A DNA stretch of 64,000 nt from Catellatospora sp. KI3 (GTDB lineage Bacteria; Actinomycetota; Actinomycetes; Mycobacteriales; Micromonosporaceae). The DNA lies in contig NZ_JASAMB010000002.1 in assembly GCF_029948125.1 (NCBI RefSeq), positions 1-64,000 on the forward strand. Reading direction: 5' to 3'. This document shows positions 7,910-15,790 of the stretch, piece by piece. Made by a program: the position numbers and the translations under genes. The notes below the pieces were generated by a model. The model had not been told where the DNA came from. It saw nothing but the letters and a program-made list of their open reading frames with translations, and searched no databases. Numbering within the stretch: the first letter of the stretch is position 1; each line of letters opens with the position of its first letter.

Positions 7910-8521
7910 TCAGAGGGTGGGCATGTAGGGGGTGGAGACGTCGCGGGGGGTGGCCAGCATGGCGGGCACGTCGGGGTGGGCGGTGAGGCTGCGCAGGGTG
8001 ACCAGGGTCGGGGGGATCATGGGGAGCTCGCCGGCGGCGAACTCGGCCAGGGCGTCCTCGGGGGTGACCCAGCGGACGCGGTCGGCCTCGAACTCCGGCA
8101 GCGCGGCCTCCTGGCCGTCGGGCATCGCGGCGAGGAAGAACCAGGTGTCGTAGCGGCGGGGCTCGAACAGCGGGGTGAGCCAGCGGTCCCAGGCGACCAG
8201 GGCGCCGGGCTCCAGCCGTACCCCCGTCTCTTCGAAGATCTCGCGGACCGCCGCCTCGGCGGGGGTCTCGCCCGGCTCCAGCGCACCGCCCGGGAAGGTC
8301 CACAGGCCGCCGAAGGCGAGGCTGCGCAGCCGCTGCATCAGGAACACGGTCCGGTCGGGGCGGATCAGCACCACCGTCGCGGCGTCGCGCGGGGCGGCGG
8401 GCTCGCGGCCGGAGGCGGCGAACTCCTGCGACAGGGTCACGAAGCGTTCCCGGTGCTCGGGCGGCAGCAGCGAGAACGGGTCCTCGGGCAGGGCCGGGCC
8501 GGCCGGCGCGTCACTCGACAT
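7910..8521 (-). CDS. NUDIX hydrolase
   Basis: A 203-residue protein with a canonical Nudix box at residues 78-101 (GGALEPGETP ... REIFEETGV), including the REIFEE metal-binding helix. Such enzymes hydrolyse nucleoside diphosphates linked to another moiety; the substrate cannot be read from sequence. The N-terminal 45 residues are a variable extension that may help select substrate. Its start overlaps the end of the thiolase gene by 11 bp, so the two form an operon on the minus strand. A link to CoA or acyl-CoA metabolism (some Nudix enzymes are CoA pyrophosphatases) is possible but only suggested by this neighbour. Confidence 0.85.
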   Translation of the reverse strand: MSSDAPAGPALPEDPFSLLPPEHRERFVTLSQEFAASGREPAAPRDAATVVLIRPDRTVFLMQRLRSLAFGGLWTFPGGALEPGETPAEAAVREIFEETGVRLEPGALVAWDRWLTPLFEPRRYDTWFFLAAMPDGQEAALPEFEADRVRWVTPEDALAEFAAGELPMIPPTLVTLRSLTAHPDVPAMLATPRDVSTPYMPTL

Positions 8522-9686
8522 GGACCAGCACCGCCTGTCCCTGGCCGACGCCGATGCAGGCCGCCGCGATGCCGTAGCCGCCGCCGCGGCGGCGCAGGCT
8601 GTGGCACAGGTCGAACAGCACGCGCGGGGCGGAGGCGCCCAGCGGGTGGCCGTACGCGATGGCGCCGCCGTCCACGTTCACCAGGTCGCGGTCCAGCTCC
8701 GGGAGGTCGTGCAGGCAGCTGAGCACCATCGCGGCGAACGCCTCGTTCAGCTCCCACAGCGCGATGTCGCCGACCGACAGGTTCGTCCTGGCCAGCAGCG
8801 CGCGGATCGCGGGCACCGGGCCGACGGAGAAGCGCTCGGGCGAGACGCCGACCACGGCGCTGGCCACGATGCGACCGAGCGGCTCGACACCCAGGCGCCG
8901 GGCCGCGGCCTCGGAGCCGACTAGGGCGGCGCTCGCGCCGTCGTTGACCGGCGAGGAGTTGCCCGCCGTCACCGCGCCGTCGCGGCTGAACGCGGGCTTG
9001 AGCTTGGCCAGCGCCGCCAGCGAGGTGTCCGGGCGGACCGACTCGTCCCGGGTCACCCCGGCGACCTCGACGATCCGGTCGTCGAACCGGCCCGCGTCCC
9101 AGGCCGCCGCGGCGCGCTGGTGCGAACGCAGCGCCCAGGCGTCCTGCTCCTCGCGGCCGATGCCCAGGTCCTTGGCGACCTGCTCGGCGGCGACGCCCAG
9201 CGGCACGGTCCAGGCGTCGGAGAACTTCGGGTTGACCATGCGCCAGCCGAGCTGCGTGTTCCACAGCTTCGCCTCGGCGGGGAAGGGCACGTCGGGCTTG
9301 GGCATGACGAACGGGGCCCGGCTCATGCTCTCCACGCCACCGGCCATGATCAGGTCGGCGTCGCCGGAGCGTACGGCCCGGGACGCCTGCACGATGGCCT
9401 CGGCCCCGGCGGCGCACAGGCGGTTGACCGTCGCGCCCGGCACCGTCACCGGCAGGCCGGCCAGCAGCGCCGCCATGCGGGCCACGTTGCGGTTGTCCTC
9501 GCCCGCGCCGTTGGCGTCGCCGAGGATCACGTCCTCCACCAGCGCCGGGTCCAGCTCGGGGTGGCGTTTGAGCAGCGCGATCAGGGGCGCGGCGGCCAGG
9601 TCGTCGGCGCGTACGCCGGACAGGCCGCCCTTGTGCCGGCCGAACGGGGTCCGGACCGCGTCGAGAAGGTACGCGTGCGAGGTCAT
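8511..9686 (-). CDS. Acetyl-CoA C-acyltransferase (thiolase)
   Basis: A 391-residue degradative-type thiolase. The acyl-accepting cysteine is in VNRLCAAGAEAI (Cys91). The GHPLGASAPR segment holds the second-site histidine, and CIGVGQGQAVLV near the C-terminus holds the second catalytic cysteine. It cleaves 3-ketoacyl-CoA with CoA, or condenses two acetyl-CoA, in fatty-acid or aromatic-acid breakdown. The length and all catalytic residues are intact. It begins 20 bp downstream (minus-strand sense) of a symmetrical site that may bind a TetR-type repressor. Confidence 0.92.
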   Translation of the reverse strand: MTSHAYLLDAVRTPFGRHKGGLSGVRADDLAAAPLIALLKRHPELDPALVEDVILGDANGAGEDNRNVARMAALLAGLPVTVPGATVNRLCAAGAEAIVQASRAVRSGDADLIMAGGVESMSRAPFVMPKPDVPFPAEAKLWNTQLGWRMVNPKFSDAWTVPLGVAAEQVAKDLGIGREEQDAWALRSHQRAAAAWDAGRFDDRIVEVAGVTRDESVRPDTSLAALAKLKPAFSRDGAVTAGNSSPVNDGASAALVGSEAAARRLGVEPLGRIVASAVVGVSPERFSVGPVPAIRALLARTNLSVGDIALWELNEAFAAMVLSCLHDLPELDRDLVNVDGGAIAYGHPLGASAPRVLFDLCHSLRRRGGGYGIAAACIGVGQGQAVLVHVE

Positions 9687-9705
9687 GCCCCGAACCCTAC
9701 GTCAC

Positions 9706-9721
9706 CTGATCGATCGTTCAG
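9706..9721. promoter_or_regulatory. Near-palindromic operator candidate before the thiolase gene
   Basis: CTGATCGATCGTTCAG is a 16-bp palindrome with one mismatched pair, 20 bp upstream of the thiolase start. Its form resembles TetR-family operators that control acyl-CoA genes. No TetR gene is adjacent, so the regulator would act in trans. Confidence 0.4.
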
Positions 9722-9756
9722 TAGCCCGGACCGGCTGGGTGTGGGCGGCCCACTTA

Positions 9757-9825
9757 GCATCGACGCTGGCCTATCTGGAGGAGCCGATCGCGGAATCCGT
9801 CCTCTGGATAGGCCAGCGTCAATGC
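9757..9825. repeat. Inverted repeat family A, copy 1
   Basis: Arms of about 26 bp (left core GACGCTGGCCTATC at 9762) pair with 9800-9825, with four mismatched positions. The loop contains GGAATCCG on the plus strand. The left flank has CTTAGCAT, as in copy 5. It lies between the thiolase start and the end of the aminotransferase gene, both on the minus strand. Confidence 0.9.
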
Positions 9826-9873
9826 CAAGTGCGGAGCGAGCAGAGCGGGGCCGGGCCGGGCGGGGCCGGGCCG

Positions 9874-10746
9874 CTACGCCGAGAAGCCGAGGTGCTCGCG
9901 CAGCTTGCCGGTCAGCGCCGACGGCGGCAGCGTGGCGCCGTCGACGGTGCGGATCTCCGCGATGCCGCGCACGCTCGACAGCAGCCAGGCCCCGTCGGTC
10001 CCGCGCAGCTCGGCCGGGGTGACCATCCGCTGCCCGGCGGACAGCCCCAGCTGACCCGCGGTAGCCAGCAGGTGCGCGGCGGTGGTCCCGGGCAGGATGC
10101 CGGTCTCGGCCACCGGCACCGTGTACAGCGTGTCGCCTTCCAGCCAGACCAGCGTGGACGTCGGCGCCTCCAGCGCGAAGCCGTCCTCCGACACCCACAG
10201 CACGTCGTCGACGCCGTGCGCGGCGGCCCAGCGCAGCGAGGCCATGTTCACCGCGTACGACAGCGACTTGACGCCGCCCAGCAGCCACGGCGCCGGCGTG
10301 CGCGCCGCGGCGGGGAAGCCCAGGGTCAGGGCCGCGACCGCCACCCCGTCCCGGCGGGCGGCCAGCGACGACGGCCCGACCGGGTTGACCGTGGCGAAGC
10401 AGGTCACCGGGCCGCCGGTGGCGGCGGCCGATTCGGCGCCGCGCGTGCACACCAGCCGCACCGCGCCCTCGGTCCCGGCGGGCCACTGCTCGCAGGCCAG
10501 CGCGGCCAGCTCGCGCAGCACCCGCGCCTCGGGCAGGGCCAGGTCCATCCGCGCGGCCGAGCGGGCCATCCGGGCCAGGTGCTCGTCGAGCAGCCACGGG
10601 TGGGGGAGGCCGTCGGCGCCGTCGCGTACGTGCATCGTCTCGAAGATGCCGTCACCGCGCAGCACCCCGAGATCATCGGCGCGTAGGACGGGGGTGTCGG
10701 CCGGCACCACGCCCCGGCCCAGCACTACCAACACAGGCTCTGCCAC
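9874..10746 (-). CDS. Class IV aminotransferase, aminodeoxychorismate lyase-like (PabC)
   Basis: A 290-residue fold-type IV PLP enzyme. The lysine that binds PLP is in GGVKSLSYAVNM (about residue 160), and the phosphate-binding turn appears as GILPGTTAAHLL. RGDGIFETM near the N-terminus is typical of this family. PabC releases p-aminobenzoate and pyruvate in folate synthesis; a related branched-chain or D-amino-acid aminotransferase is the alternative. I chose the GTG at 10746 because the protein then starts at the first conserved strand; a GTG at 10767 would add seven residues. It is divergent from the Fur-type gene with only about 40 bp between them. M. tuberculosis has a similar gene (Rv0812) in the mshD-pst neighbourhood. 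Confidence 0.85.
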   Translation of the reverse strand: MAEPVLVVLGRGVVPADTPVLRADDLGVLRGDGIFETMHVRDGADGLPHPWLLDEHLARMARSAARMDLALPEARVLRELAALACEQWPAGTEGAVRLVCTRGAESAAATGGPVTCFATVNPVGPSSLAARRDGVAVAALTLGFPAAARTPAPWLLGGVKSLSYAVNMASLRWAAAHGVDDVLWVSEDGFALEAPTSTLVWLEGDTLYTVPVAETGILPGTTAAHLLATAGQLGLSAGQRMVTPAELRGTDGAWLLSSVRGIAEIRTVDGATLPPSALTGKLREHLGFSA

Positions 10747-10787
10747 AGGCCGGAATGCTACGCCCACCCGCGAACTATGATCGGACG

Positions 10788-11210
10788 ATGCCGGATCGTG
10801 GCTCCGCCGAACTCGCGAACCTCCTACGCGATCGCGGCCTGCGCCTCACCCCTCAGCGCCAGCTCGTCCTCGACGCGGTGCGCCAGCTCGAACACTCGAC
10901 GCCCGAGCAGGTGCACGCCGCGGTGAGCCAGGTCAACCCGGGGGTCAACATCACCACCGTGTACCGCACGCTGGAGCTGCTGGAGGAGCTGGGGCTGGTC
11001 ACCCACGTGCACCTGTCGCACGGCGCCCCGACGTACCACGACGCGGCGGCCAGCAGGCATGTGCACCTGGTGTGCCGCAACTGCGAGACGGTGACCGAGC
11101 TGGAGCAGTCGGAGCTGGCCCCGCTGGCCGAGCGGCTGCTGACCGAGCGCGGCTTCCGGATGGACCTGGGACACGTGGCCCTGTTCGGGCTGTGCGGAGG
11201 ATGTGTGTGA
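10788..11210 (+). CDS. Fur-family metal-dependent repressor, Nur/Zur-like
   Basis: A 140-residue Fur-type regulator. The winged helix (residues about 10-80) contains RLTPQRQLVLDAV and INITTVYRTLELLEELGLV. The dimerisation domain shows the HVHLVCRNC metal motif and ends with LFGLCGGC, so two CxxC pairs can hold structural zinc. The pattern of HGAPTYH and the C-terminal Cys pair is closest, from memory, to nickel-responsive Nur of Streptomyces, which also lies beside a YgfZ-type gene; Zur or Fur cannot be excluded. The ATG at 10788 fits the family length. Its TGA overlaps the ATG of the next gene by one base. Confidence 0.85.
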   Translation: MPDRGSAELANLLRDRGLRLTPQRQLVLDAVRQLEHSTPEQVHAAVSQVNPGVNITTVYRTLELLEELGLVTHVHLSHGAPTYHDAAASRHVHLVCRNCETVTELEQSELAPLAERLLTERGFRMDLGHVALFGLCGGCV

Positions 11211-12277
11211 TGGGCACCCCGACCACCGTCGGCCAGCTCGACCCGGCCTCGCCGGACGCGCCCGTCGCGGCGCACCTGGGCGACCCGCTGCGCGAGCAGC
11301 GCACCCTGCTCACCGGTGCCGCGGTGGTGGACCGCTCGCACCGCGGCGTGCTGGCGCTGACCGGCCCGGAGCGGCTGAGCTTCCTGCACAACCTGACCAC
11401 GCAGCACCTGACCTCGCTGGCCGACGGGCAGGGCACCCGCACCCTGGTGCTGTCGCCGCACGGGCACATCGAGCACGAGCTGTGGCTGTCCGAACTCGAC
11501 GGCACGCTCTGGGCCGACGTCGAGCCGGGCACCGCCGACGACCTGGTCGGCTTCCTCACCAGGATGCGCTTCTTCACCCAGGTGGAGATCAAACCCGCCG
11601 ACCTCGCGCTGTACAGCGTGGTCGGGCCGGGCGCGCTCGCCGCGGTGGTCCGCCTGGGCGTGGCGGTCCCGGCCGAGCCCGACGTGCTCCCGGTGCCCGA
11701 GGCCAAGTTCCACACCGGCTCCGTGCCACCCCGCCCCACCAGTGTGTACGGCCTGCGCCCCCTCCCCGGCGGCGGCTTCCTGCGCCGCCGCAGCCTCGGC
11801 GACACTCCCGTCGTCGACCTGCTGCTGCCGCGCGCCACCGCCGAGCAGACCCTGGCGGAGCTGGACCTGCCCCGGGCCGGGCTGTGGGCGTACGAGGCGG
11901 TGCGGGCAGCCGCGAAGCAGGCCCGGGTCGGCGTCGACACCGACCACCGGACGCTGCCGTCCGAGGTCGACCTGACCGCCGTCGCGGTGCACCTGGAGAA
12001 GGGCTGCTACCGGGGCCAGGAGACGGTGGCCAGGGTGCACCACCTGGGGCGGCCGCCCCGCGCGCTGCGGCTGCTGCACCTGGACGGGATCGGCACCGAC
12101 GAGCTGCCGGCGAAGGGGACCGAGGTGACCGCCGACGGGCGTACCGTCGGATTCGTCGGCACCGCGGCCCGGCACGCCGAACTCGGCCCGATCGCGCTCG
12201 CGGTCATGAAGCGCAATATCTCCGGCGAGACCCCCCTGTCCGCCGGAGAATCTACGGCGGCTATTGACCCTGACTGA
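11210..12277 (+). CDS. ygfZ: Folate-binding protein YgfZ (GcvT-like, Fe-S cluster repair)
   Basis: A 355-residue GcvT-fold protein. It carries the diagnostic cysteine motif KGCYRGQETVARVHHLG near residues 263-280. YgfZ-type proteins use tetrahydrofolate to help assemble or repair certain Fe-S enzymes. GGAGG at 11197 lies 8 bp before the ATG at 11210, which decides the start; that ATG shares a base with the stop of the Fur-type gene, so translation is coupled. The pairing with a metal repressor suggests a shared metal-stress response. Confidence 0.9.
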   Translation: MGTPTTVGQLDPASPDAPVAAHLGDPLREQRTLLTGAAVVDRSHRGVLALTGPERLSFLHNLTTQHLTSLADGQGTRTLVLSPHGHIEHELWLSELDGTLWADVEPGTADDLVGFLTRMRFFTQVEIKPADLALYSVVGPGALAAVVRLGVAVPAEPDVLPVPEAKFHTGSVPPRPTSVYGLRPLPGGGFLRRRSLGDTPVVDLLLPRATAEQTLAELDLPRAGLWAYEAVRAAAKQARVGVDTDHRTLPSEVDLTAVAVHLEKGCYRGQETVARVHHLGRPPRALRLLHLDGIGTDELPAKGTEVTADGRTVGFVGTAARHAELGPIALAVMKRNISGETPLSAGESTAAIDPD

Positions 12278-12300
12278 AGGTCTTGTGGAAAGATGCGCCC

Positions 12301-13137
12301 ATGAGCAACGGCACCCTGATCACCGTCGCGCCCACGGGCGCGGAGTCCGCCAAGGCTGACGTCCCCGCGCTGCCGGTGACCCTGGACGAGCTGGTCGCCA
12401 CCGCCAAGGAGTGCGAGGCGGTCGGCGCGAGCGTGGTGCACGTGCACATCCGTGACGAGAACGCCCGGCCCAGCCTCGACCCGGGCCGCCTGCGCGACAC
12501 CGTCGCCGCGATCCGGGCGGGCACCGACCTGATCGTCCAGCTGTCCAGCGGCGGCTCGGTGCACGACCCCGAGTCGGCCCGGCTGGCCGTGCTCGACGCC
12601 GCCCCCGACATGGCCAGCTGCACCATGGGCACGGTCAACTTCGGTGAGGACGTCTTCCTCAACCGCTGGGAGTTCATCGTCGACCTGCACACCCGCATGC
12701 AGGAACGCGGCATCGTCCCCGAGTACGAGATCTTCGACCTGGGCCACCTGTGGTCGCTGGCCCGCCTGCTCGACAAGTACGGCCTGCCCGCCGGCGGCCA
12801 CGTGCACGTCGACTTCGTGATGGGCGTCCCCGGCGGGATGCCCGGCACCGCCGCCGCCCTGATCGCCTGCCAGCAGGCCCTGCGCGACCTGCCCGAGGGC
12901 ACCACGTTCTCGGCCACCGGCATCGGCCGGGCCACGCTGCCGGTGCTTCTCACCTCGCTCGGCGCGGGCGGCCACCTGCGGGTCGGCATGGAGGACACCG
13001 TCACGTACGCCAAGGGCCAGCCGGTGGAGTCCAACGCCCAGCTCGTCGCCCGCGCCTCGGCGTTCGCCCGGCTCGCCCAGCGGCCGCCGCTGACCCCGGG
13101 TGAGGCACGCAACCTCCTGGGCATCCGCGTGAGCTGA
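12301..13137 (+). CDS. Beta-keto acid cleavage enzyme (BKACE, DUF849 family)
   Basis: A 278-residue TIM-barrel protein. VVHVHIRDE supplies the two zinc-binding histidines, and GMEDTVTYAKG near the C-terminus gives the family acidic residue. BKACE enzymes split a beta-keto acid using acetyl-CoA to give acetoacetate and a CoA ester; 3-keto-5-aminohexanoate is the founding substrate, but the family is broad and the substrate here is unknown. I prefer the ATG at 12301; an in-frame GTG at 12283 adds six unlikely residues. It follows ygfZ by 23 bp and is probably co-transcribed. Confidence 0.88.
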   Translation: MSNGTLITVAPTGAESAKADVPALPVTLDELVATAKECEAVGASVVHVHIRDENARPSLDPGRLRDTVAAIRAGTDLIVQLSSGGSVHDPESARLAVLDAAPDMASCTMGTVNFGEDVFLNRWEFIVDLHTRMQERGIVPEYEIFDLGHLWSLARLLDKYGLPAGGHVHVDFVMGVPGGMPGTAAALIACQQALRDLPEGTTFSATGIGRATLPVLLTSLGAGGHLRVGMEDTVTYAKGQPVESNAQLVARASAFARLAQRPPLTPGEARNLLGIRVS

Positions 13138-13165
13138 AATGTGAAAGCCCGGTAGCGTTCCTTAC

Positions 13166-14113
13166 ATGGGCAAGCTTTATGAGGGCGGCGTGGCCCTCGT
13201 CGAGGTCGAACGCAGCGGATTCGTCGAGGGGAGCCACCGCGGCTCCGTGATCGTGCTGGACGCGTCCGGCACACCTGTGGCCACAGCGGGCGACGTGACG
13301 GGGCCGGTCTTCGCGCGCTCGTCGAACAAGCCCATGCAGGCCATCGGCATGCTGCGCGCCGGCCTGCGCCTGGCCGACCCGGCCGACCTGGCCCTGGTCT
13401 GCTCCAGCCACTACGGCGAGGACTTCCACCTCGCCCGGGTGCGGGCCCTGCTGCGCAGCGGCGGGCTCACCGAGGCGGCCCTGCGCTGCCCGCCCGACCT
13501 CCCGCTGGACGACGCCGCCAAGATCGCCGTGGGCGGCGTCCGGCAGCGGATCTTCATGAACTGCTCCGGCAAGCACTCCGGCATGCTGCTCACCTGCGTC
13601 GCCGCGGGCTGGAACACCGAGGACTACTTCCAGGCCGACCACCCGCTGCAGCAGCGCCTGTCCGCCACGATCGAGGAGTTCGCGGGCGAGTCCGCCGCCG
13701 CGACCGGTGTCGACGGCTGCGGTGCACCCGTGCTCGCCACCTCGCTCACCGGCCTGGCCACCGCGTTCCGGCGCATCGCCGAGGGCGAGCCCGGCTCGCT
13801 GGAGCGGACCGTCGCCGACGCCATGCGCGCCTACCCCGAGCTGGTCAGCGGCACCGACCGCGAGGACGCGCAGCTCATGCGCGCCGTACCGGGCCTGGTG
13901 TGCAAGGTCGGCGCCGAGGGAGTGTGGGCCGCGGCGATCCCCGGGGTCGGCGCGGTCGCCCTGAAGATCGACGACGGTGCGGCCCGCGCCCGGGGCCCCG
14001 TCATGCTCTCGGCCCTGCGCCGCCTCGGCCTCACCCCCGACCTGCCCAACCTCGCCGAGCCCGGCCTCCTCGGCGGCGGCCGCCGCGTGGGCGCCCTCCA
14101 CGGGCTCTGGTGA
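13166..14113 (+). CDS. Asparaginase (Rhizobium/AnsA-II type)
   Basis: A 315-residue protein of the asparaginase_II family (PF06089 type), unrelated in fold to E. coli asparaginases. Motifs seen are RSSNKPMQAIGML, SSHYGEDFH, and NCSGKHSGMLLTC, the Ser-Lys catalytic region with its conserved cysteine. It would hydrolyse L-asparagine to aspartate and ammonia. The start ATG at 13166 lies 28 bp after the BKACE gene, on the same strand. The function is known for the family; activity of this copy is inferred. Confidence 0.87.
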   Translation: MGKLYEGGVALVEVERSGFVEGSHRGSVIVLDASGTPVATAGDVTGPVFARSSNKPMQAIGMLRAGLRLADPADLALVCSSHYGEDFHLARVRALLRSGGLTEAALRCPPDLPLDDAAKIAVGGVRQRIFMNCSGKHSGMLLTCVAAGWNTEDYFQADHPLQQRLSATIEEFAGESAAATGVDGCGAPVLATSLTGLATAFRRIAEGEPGSLERTVADAMRAYPELVSGTDREDAQLMRAVPGLVCKVGAEGVWAAAIPGVGAVALKIDDGAARARGPVMLSALRRLGLTPDLPNLAEPGLLGGGRRVGALHGLW

Positions 14114-14201
14114 CCCCTGCCCCACCCGGGCCTCTGAAGACCACGGCATCCGCGCGGCCGCACGAGTGGCGTGCGGCGTGAGCGCGGGCGCCGCCTTTTC
14201 C

Positions 14202-14256
14202 ATAGACGCTGGCCTATCACGTGGACTCCGTTCCTACGTGATAGGCCAGCGTCTAT
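14202..14256. repeat. Inverted repeat family A, copy 2
   Basis: A perfect 21-bp stem (14202-14222 with 14236-14256) around a 13-base loop containing GGACTCCG. The outer bases read ATAGACGC/GCGTCTAT instead of ATTGACGC/GCGTCAAT, a compensatory change in both arms. It is located between the asparaginase and XRE genes. Confidence 0.92.
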
Positions 14257-14285
14257 AGCGCGTCAGGGCGCGCCTGGAGGGCGGC

Positions 14286-14350
14286 GTGCAGCTTCAGGGA
14301 AGTTGCACGAATGCGCGCCGAGATTCCAGCACTTTCCGTGAAACTGCAGG
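14286..14350. repeat. Family B repeat (GCAGTTTCC type), copy 1
   Basis: Two quasi-palindromic ends (GTGCAGCTTCAGGGAAGTTG and the part ending GAAACTGCAGG) flank about 25 bp containing CGAGATTCC. It is degenerate compared with the copy at 23830. The 14114-14444 gap otherwise holds copy 2 of family A and the promoter of the XRE gene. Confidence 0.65.
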
Positions 14351-14395
14351 AACGCGGCACGCCGCAGCGCGGTGTGGTGGAGGTCGCTAGCGAGA

Positions 14396-14412
14396 GCAAG
14401 CATTATGCTTGC
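14396..14412. promoter_or_regulatory. 17-bp palindrome, probable autoregulatory operator of the XRE gene
   Basis: GCAAGCATTATGCTTGC is a perfect odd-centred palindrome 33 bp before the GTG start. It is nested between GCTAGC (14386) and GTTAGC (14417). The AT-rich centre and position suit an operator/promoter controlling the XRE-hbhA operon. Confidence 0.6.
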
Positions 14413-14444
14413 AACTGTTAGCACCGCTGGGTAGCTTGGGGTGC

Positions 14445-14906
14445 GTGCAGAGTCCCGACATCGGCGCCTTCATCAAGGACTTGCGGGAGAACGCCCGCAT
14501 CTCCCTGCGCCAGCTCGCCGAGCAGGCGAACATCAGCAACCCGTACCTGAGCCAGATCGAACGCGGCCTGCGCAAGCCGTCCGCCGAGGTCCTGGCCCAG
14601 CTCGCGGCGGCGCTGCGGGTCTCCACCCCGGTCATGTACCTCAAGGCCGGGCTGCTCGGCTCCGACCACGAAGGCCACAGCGTGCCGACCGCGATCGCGG
14701 CCGACCCGCTGCTGACCGTCGCGCAGAAGCAGTCGCTGACGCAGATCTACGAGACGTTCGTACGCGAGAACGCCCGCACCGACGATCCCGCGCCCGACCC
14801 CGCGCCACCCGCCGACTCCGCACCGAAGCAGGAGTCGGCCGCACCGGTGGCGAAGAAGGCGGCCGCGAAGAAGTCCGGGCGTAAGAAGGCACAGGAGGAG
14901 CAGTGA
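14445..14906 (+). CDS. XRE-family transcriptional regulator (Rv0474-like)
   Basis: A 153-residue protein from GTG 14445. Residues 1-65 form a strong Cro/C1-type HTH (LRENARISLRQLAEQANIS then NPYLSQIERGLRKPSAEVLA). The rest is a helical region and a Pro/Ala-rich, Lys-rich tail (KKAAAKKSGRKKA) that could also touch DNA. In mycobacteria the same gene precedes hbhA and a small membrane protein, as here. It probably controls its own operon through the palindrome at 14396. AGGAGG near its end serves the next gene. Confidence 0.85.
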   Translation: MQSPDIGAFIKDLRENARISLRQLAEQANISNPYLSQIERGLRKPSAEVLAQLAAALRVSTPVMYLKAGLLGSDHEGHSVPTAIAADPLLTVAQKQSLTQIYETFVRENARTDDPAPDPAPPADSAPKQESAAPVAKKAAAKKSGRKKAQEEQ

Positions 14907-14908
14907 CC

Positions 14909-15388
14909 ATGACCCAGACGACGAGCAAGACCGACGAGCGCACCTACCCGAGCGCGTTCTACGCCGCCGCCGGTGTCGGCGACCTCGCCTACCAGCAGCT
15001 GCGCAAGCTGCCGGAGGTGGCCGACCGGCTGCGCGACAAGGCCGCCGAGTTCGCCGACCGTGCCGCCAGCACCTCCGCCCCGCAGTGGAAGGCCAAGGCC
15101 AACGAGTACGGCGCGCTGGCCACCAGCAAGGCCGCCGAGCTGACCGGCAAGGTCGACCCGGCGGTGATCCGCGACAGCATCGTCTCGGGCACCCAGCAGG
15201 CCGCCGAGAAGGCCACCAAGTTCTACGACACCCTGGTCGCCCGGGGCGAGCAGGCGTTCGCCCAGCAGCCGGCCGCGCCGAAGGCCGAGAGCCGCACGGC
15301 CGAGTCGGACGCGGCCGAGACCGGAGCCGAGGACGTACCCCCGGCGGCCAAGCCCGCCGCCAAGCGCACCGCGCCCAAGGCCAAGTGA
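14909..15388 (+). CDS. HbhA-like (heparin-binding haemagglutinin family) protein
   Basis: A 159-residue protein, mostly a long amphipathic helix (about residues 15-115, coiled-coil-like with regular Ala/Lys/Glu) followed by a disordered tail ending in Lys/Ala/Pro repeats (AAKPAAKRTAPKAK). This is the architecture of mycobacterial HbhA, whose Lys-rich tail binds polyanions. In a soil actinomycete the likely role is in membrane, septum or lipid-body association rather than host adhesion; that is inference. The ATG at 14909 has AGGAGGAG 8 bp upstream; a GTG at 14903 overlapping the previous stop is possible. Confidence 0.8.
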   Translation: MTQTTSKTDERTYPSAFYAAAGVGDLAYQQLRKLPEVADRLRDKAAEFADRAASTSAPQWKAKANEYGALATSKAAELTGKVDPAVIRDSIVSGTQQAAEKATKFYDTLVARGEQAFAQQPAAPKAESRTAESDAAETGAEDVPPAAKPAAKRTAPKAK

Positions 15389-15395
15389 CGCGAGA

Positions 15396-15427
15396 ACATG
15401 GCGCCCGCGGACCCGCGGGCGCCATGT
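15396..15427. terminator. Terminator after the HbhA-like gene
   Basis: A 15-bp inverted repeat, ACATGGCGCCCGCGG (15396-15410) and its complement (15413-15427), 7 bp after the stop codon. The following gene starts 42 bp later, so it may have its own promoter or be partly read through. Confidence 0.8.
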
Positions 15428-15469
15428 CTGCGGTGGGCTGCGCGGCCCGCGCGTTCTAAGCTGTGACCC

Positions 15470-15784
15470 ATGGTCGCTGCCCTGCCCTTCGCCTTCCTGG
15501 TGGAATCCGTCATCGACAAGGTGCTCGTCCTCGTGGTCGCCGCCCTGCTGCTCTGGGCGTTCGTCGACTGCGCGATGCGGCGTGCCGACGCGTTCGTCGC
15601 CGTGGGCACCCTCCAGAAGACGGTGTGGCTGCTGATCGTCGGCGTAGCCGCCCTGATCATGGTGTTCAAGTTCCTGCGCTCCTGGGACTTCGACTTCCTG
15701 GCCTGGCTCAGCAGCTTCGTGGCCGCCTTCTACCTGCTCGAGGTCCGGCGCGGCCTGCGCGAAGCCGCCGACGGACCCTGGTGA
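15470..15784 (+). CDS. DUF2516-type small membrane protein (Rv0476-like)
   Basis: A 104-residue protein with three predicted membrane segments: residues about 5-28, 45-66 and 72-90. It carries the conserved feature of an aromatic, charged C-terminus (FYLLEVRRGLREAADGPW). In M. tuberculosis the homologous gene follows hbhA. The function is unknown; it may act with the HbhA-like protein at the membrane. Confidence 0.8.
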   Translation: MVAALPFAFLVESVIDKVLVLVVAALLLWAFVDCAMRRADAFVAVGTLQKTVWLLIVGVAALIMVFKFLRSWDFDFLAWLSSFVAAFYLLEVRRGLREAADGPW

Positions 15785-15790
15785 CGATCA

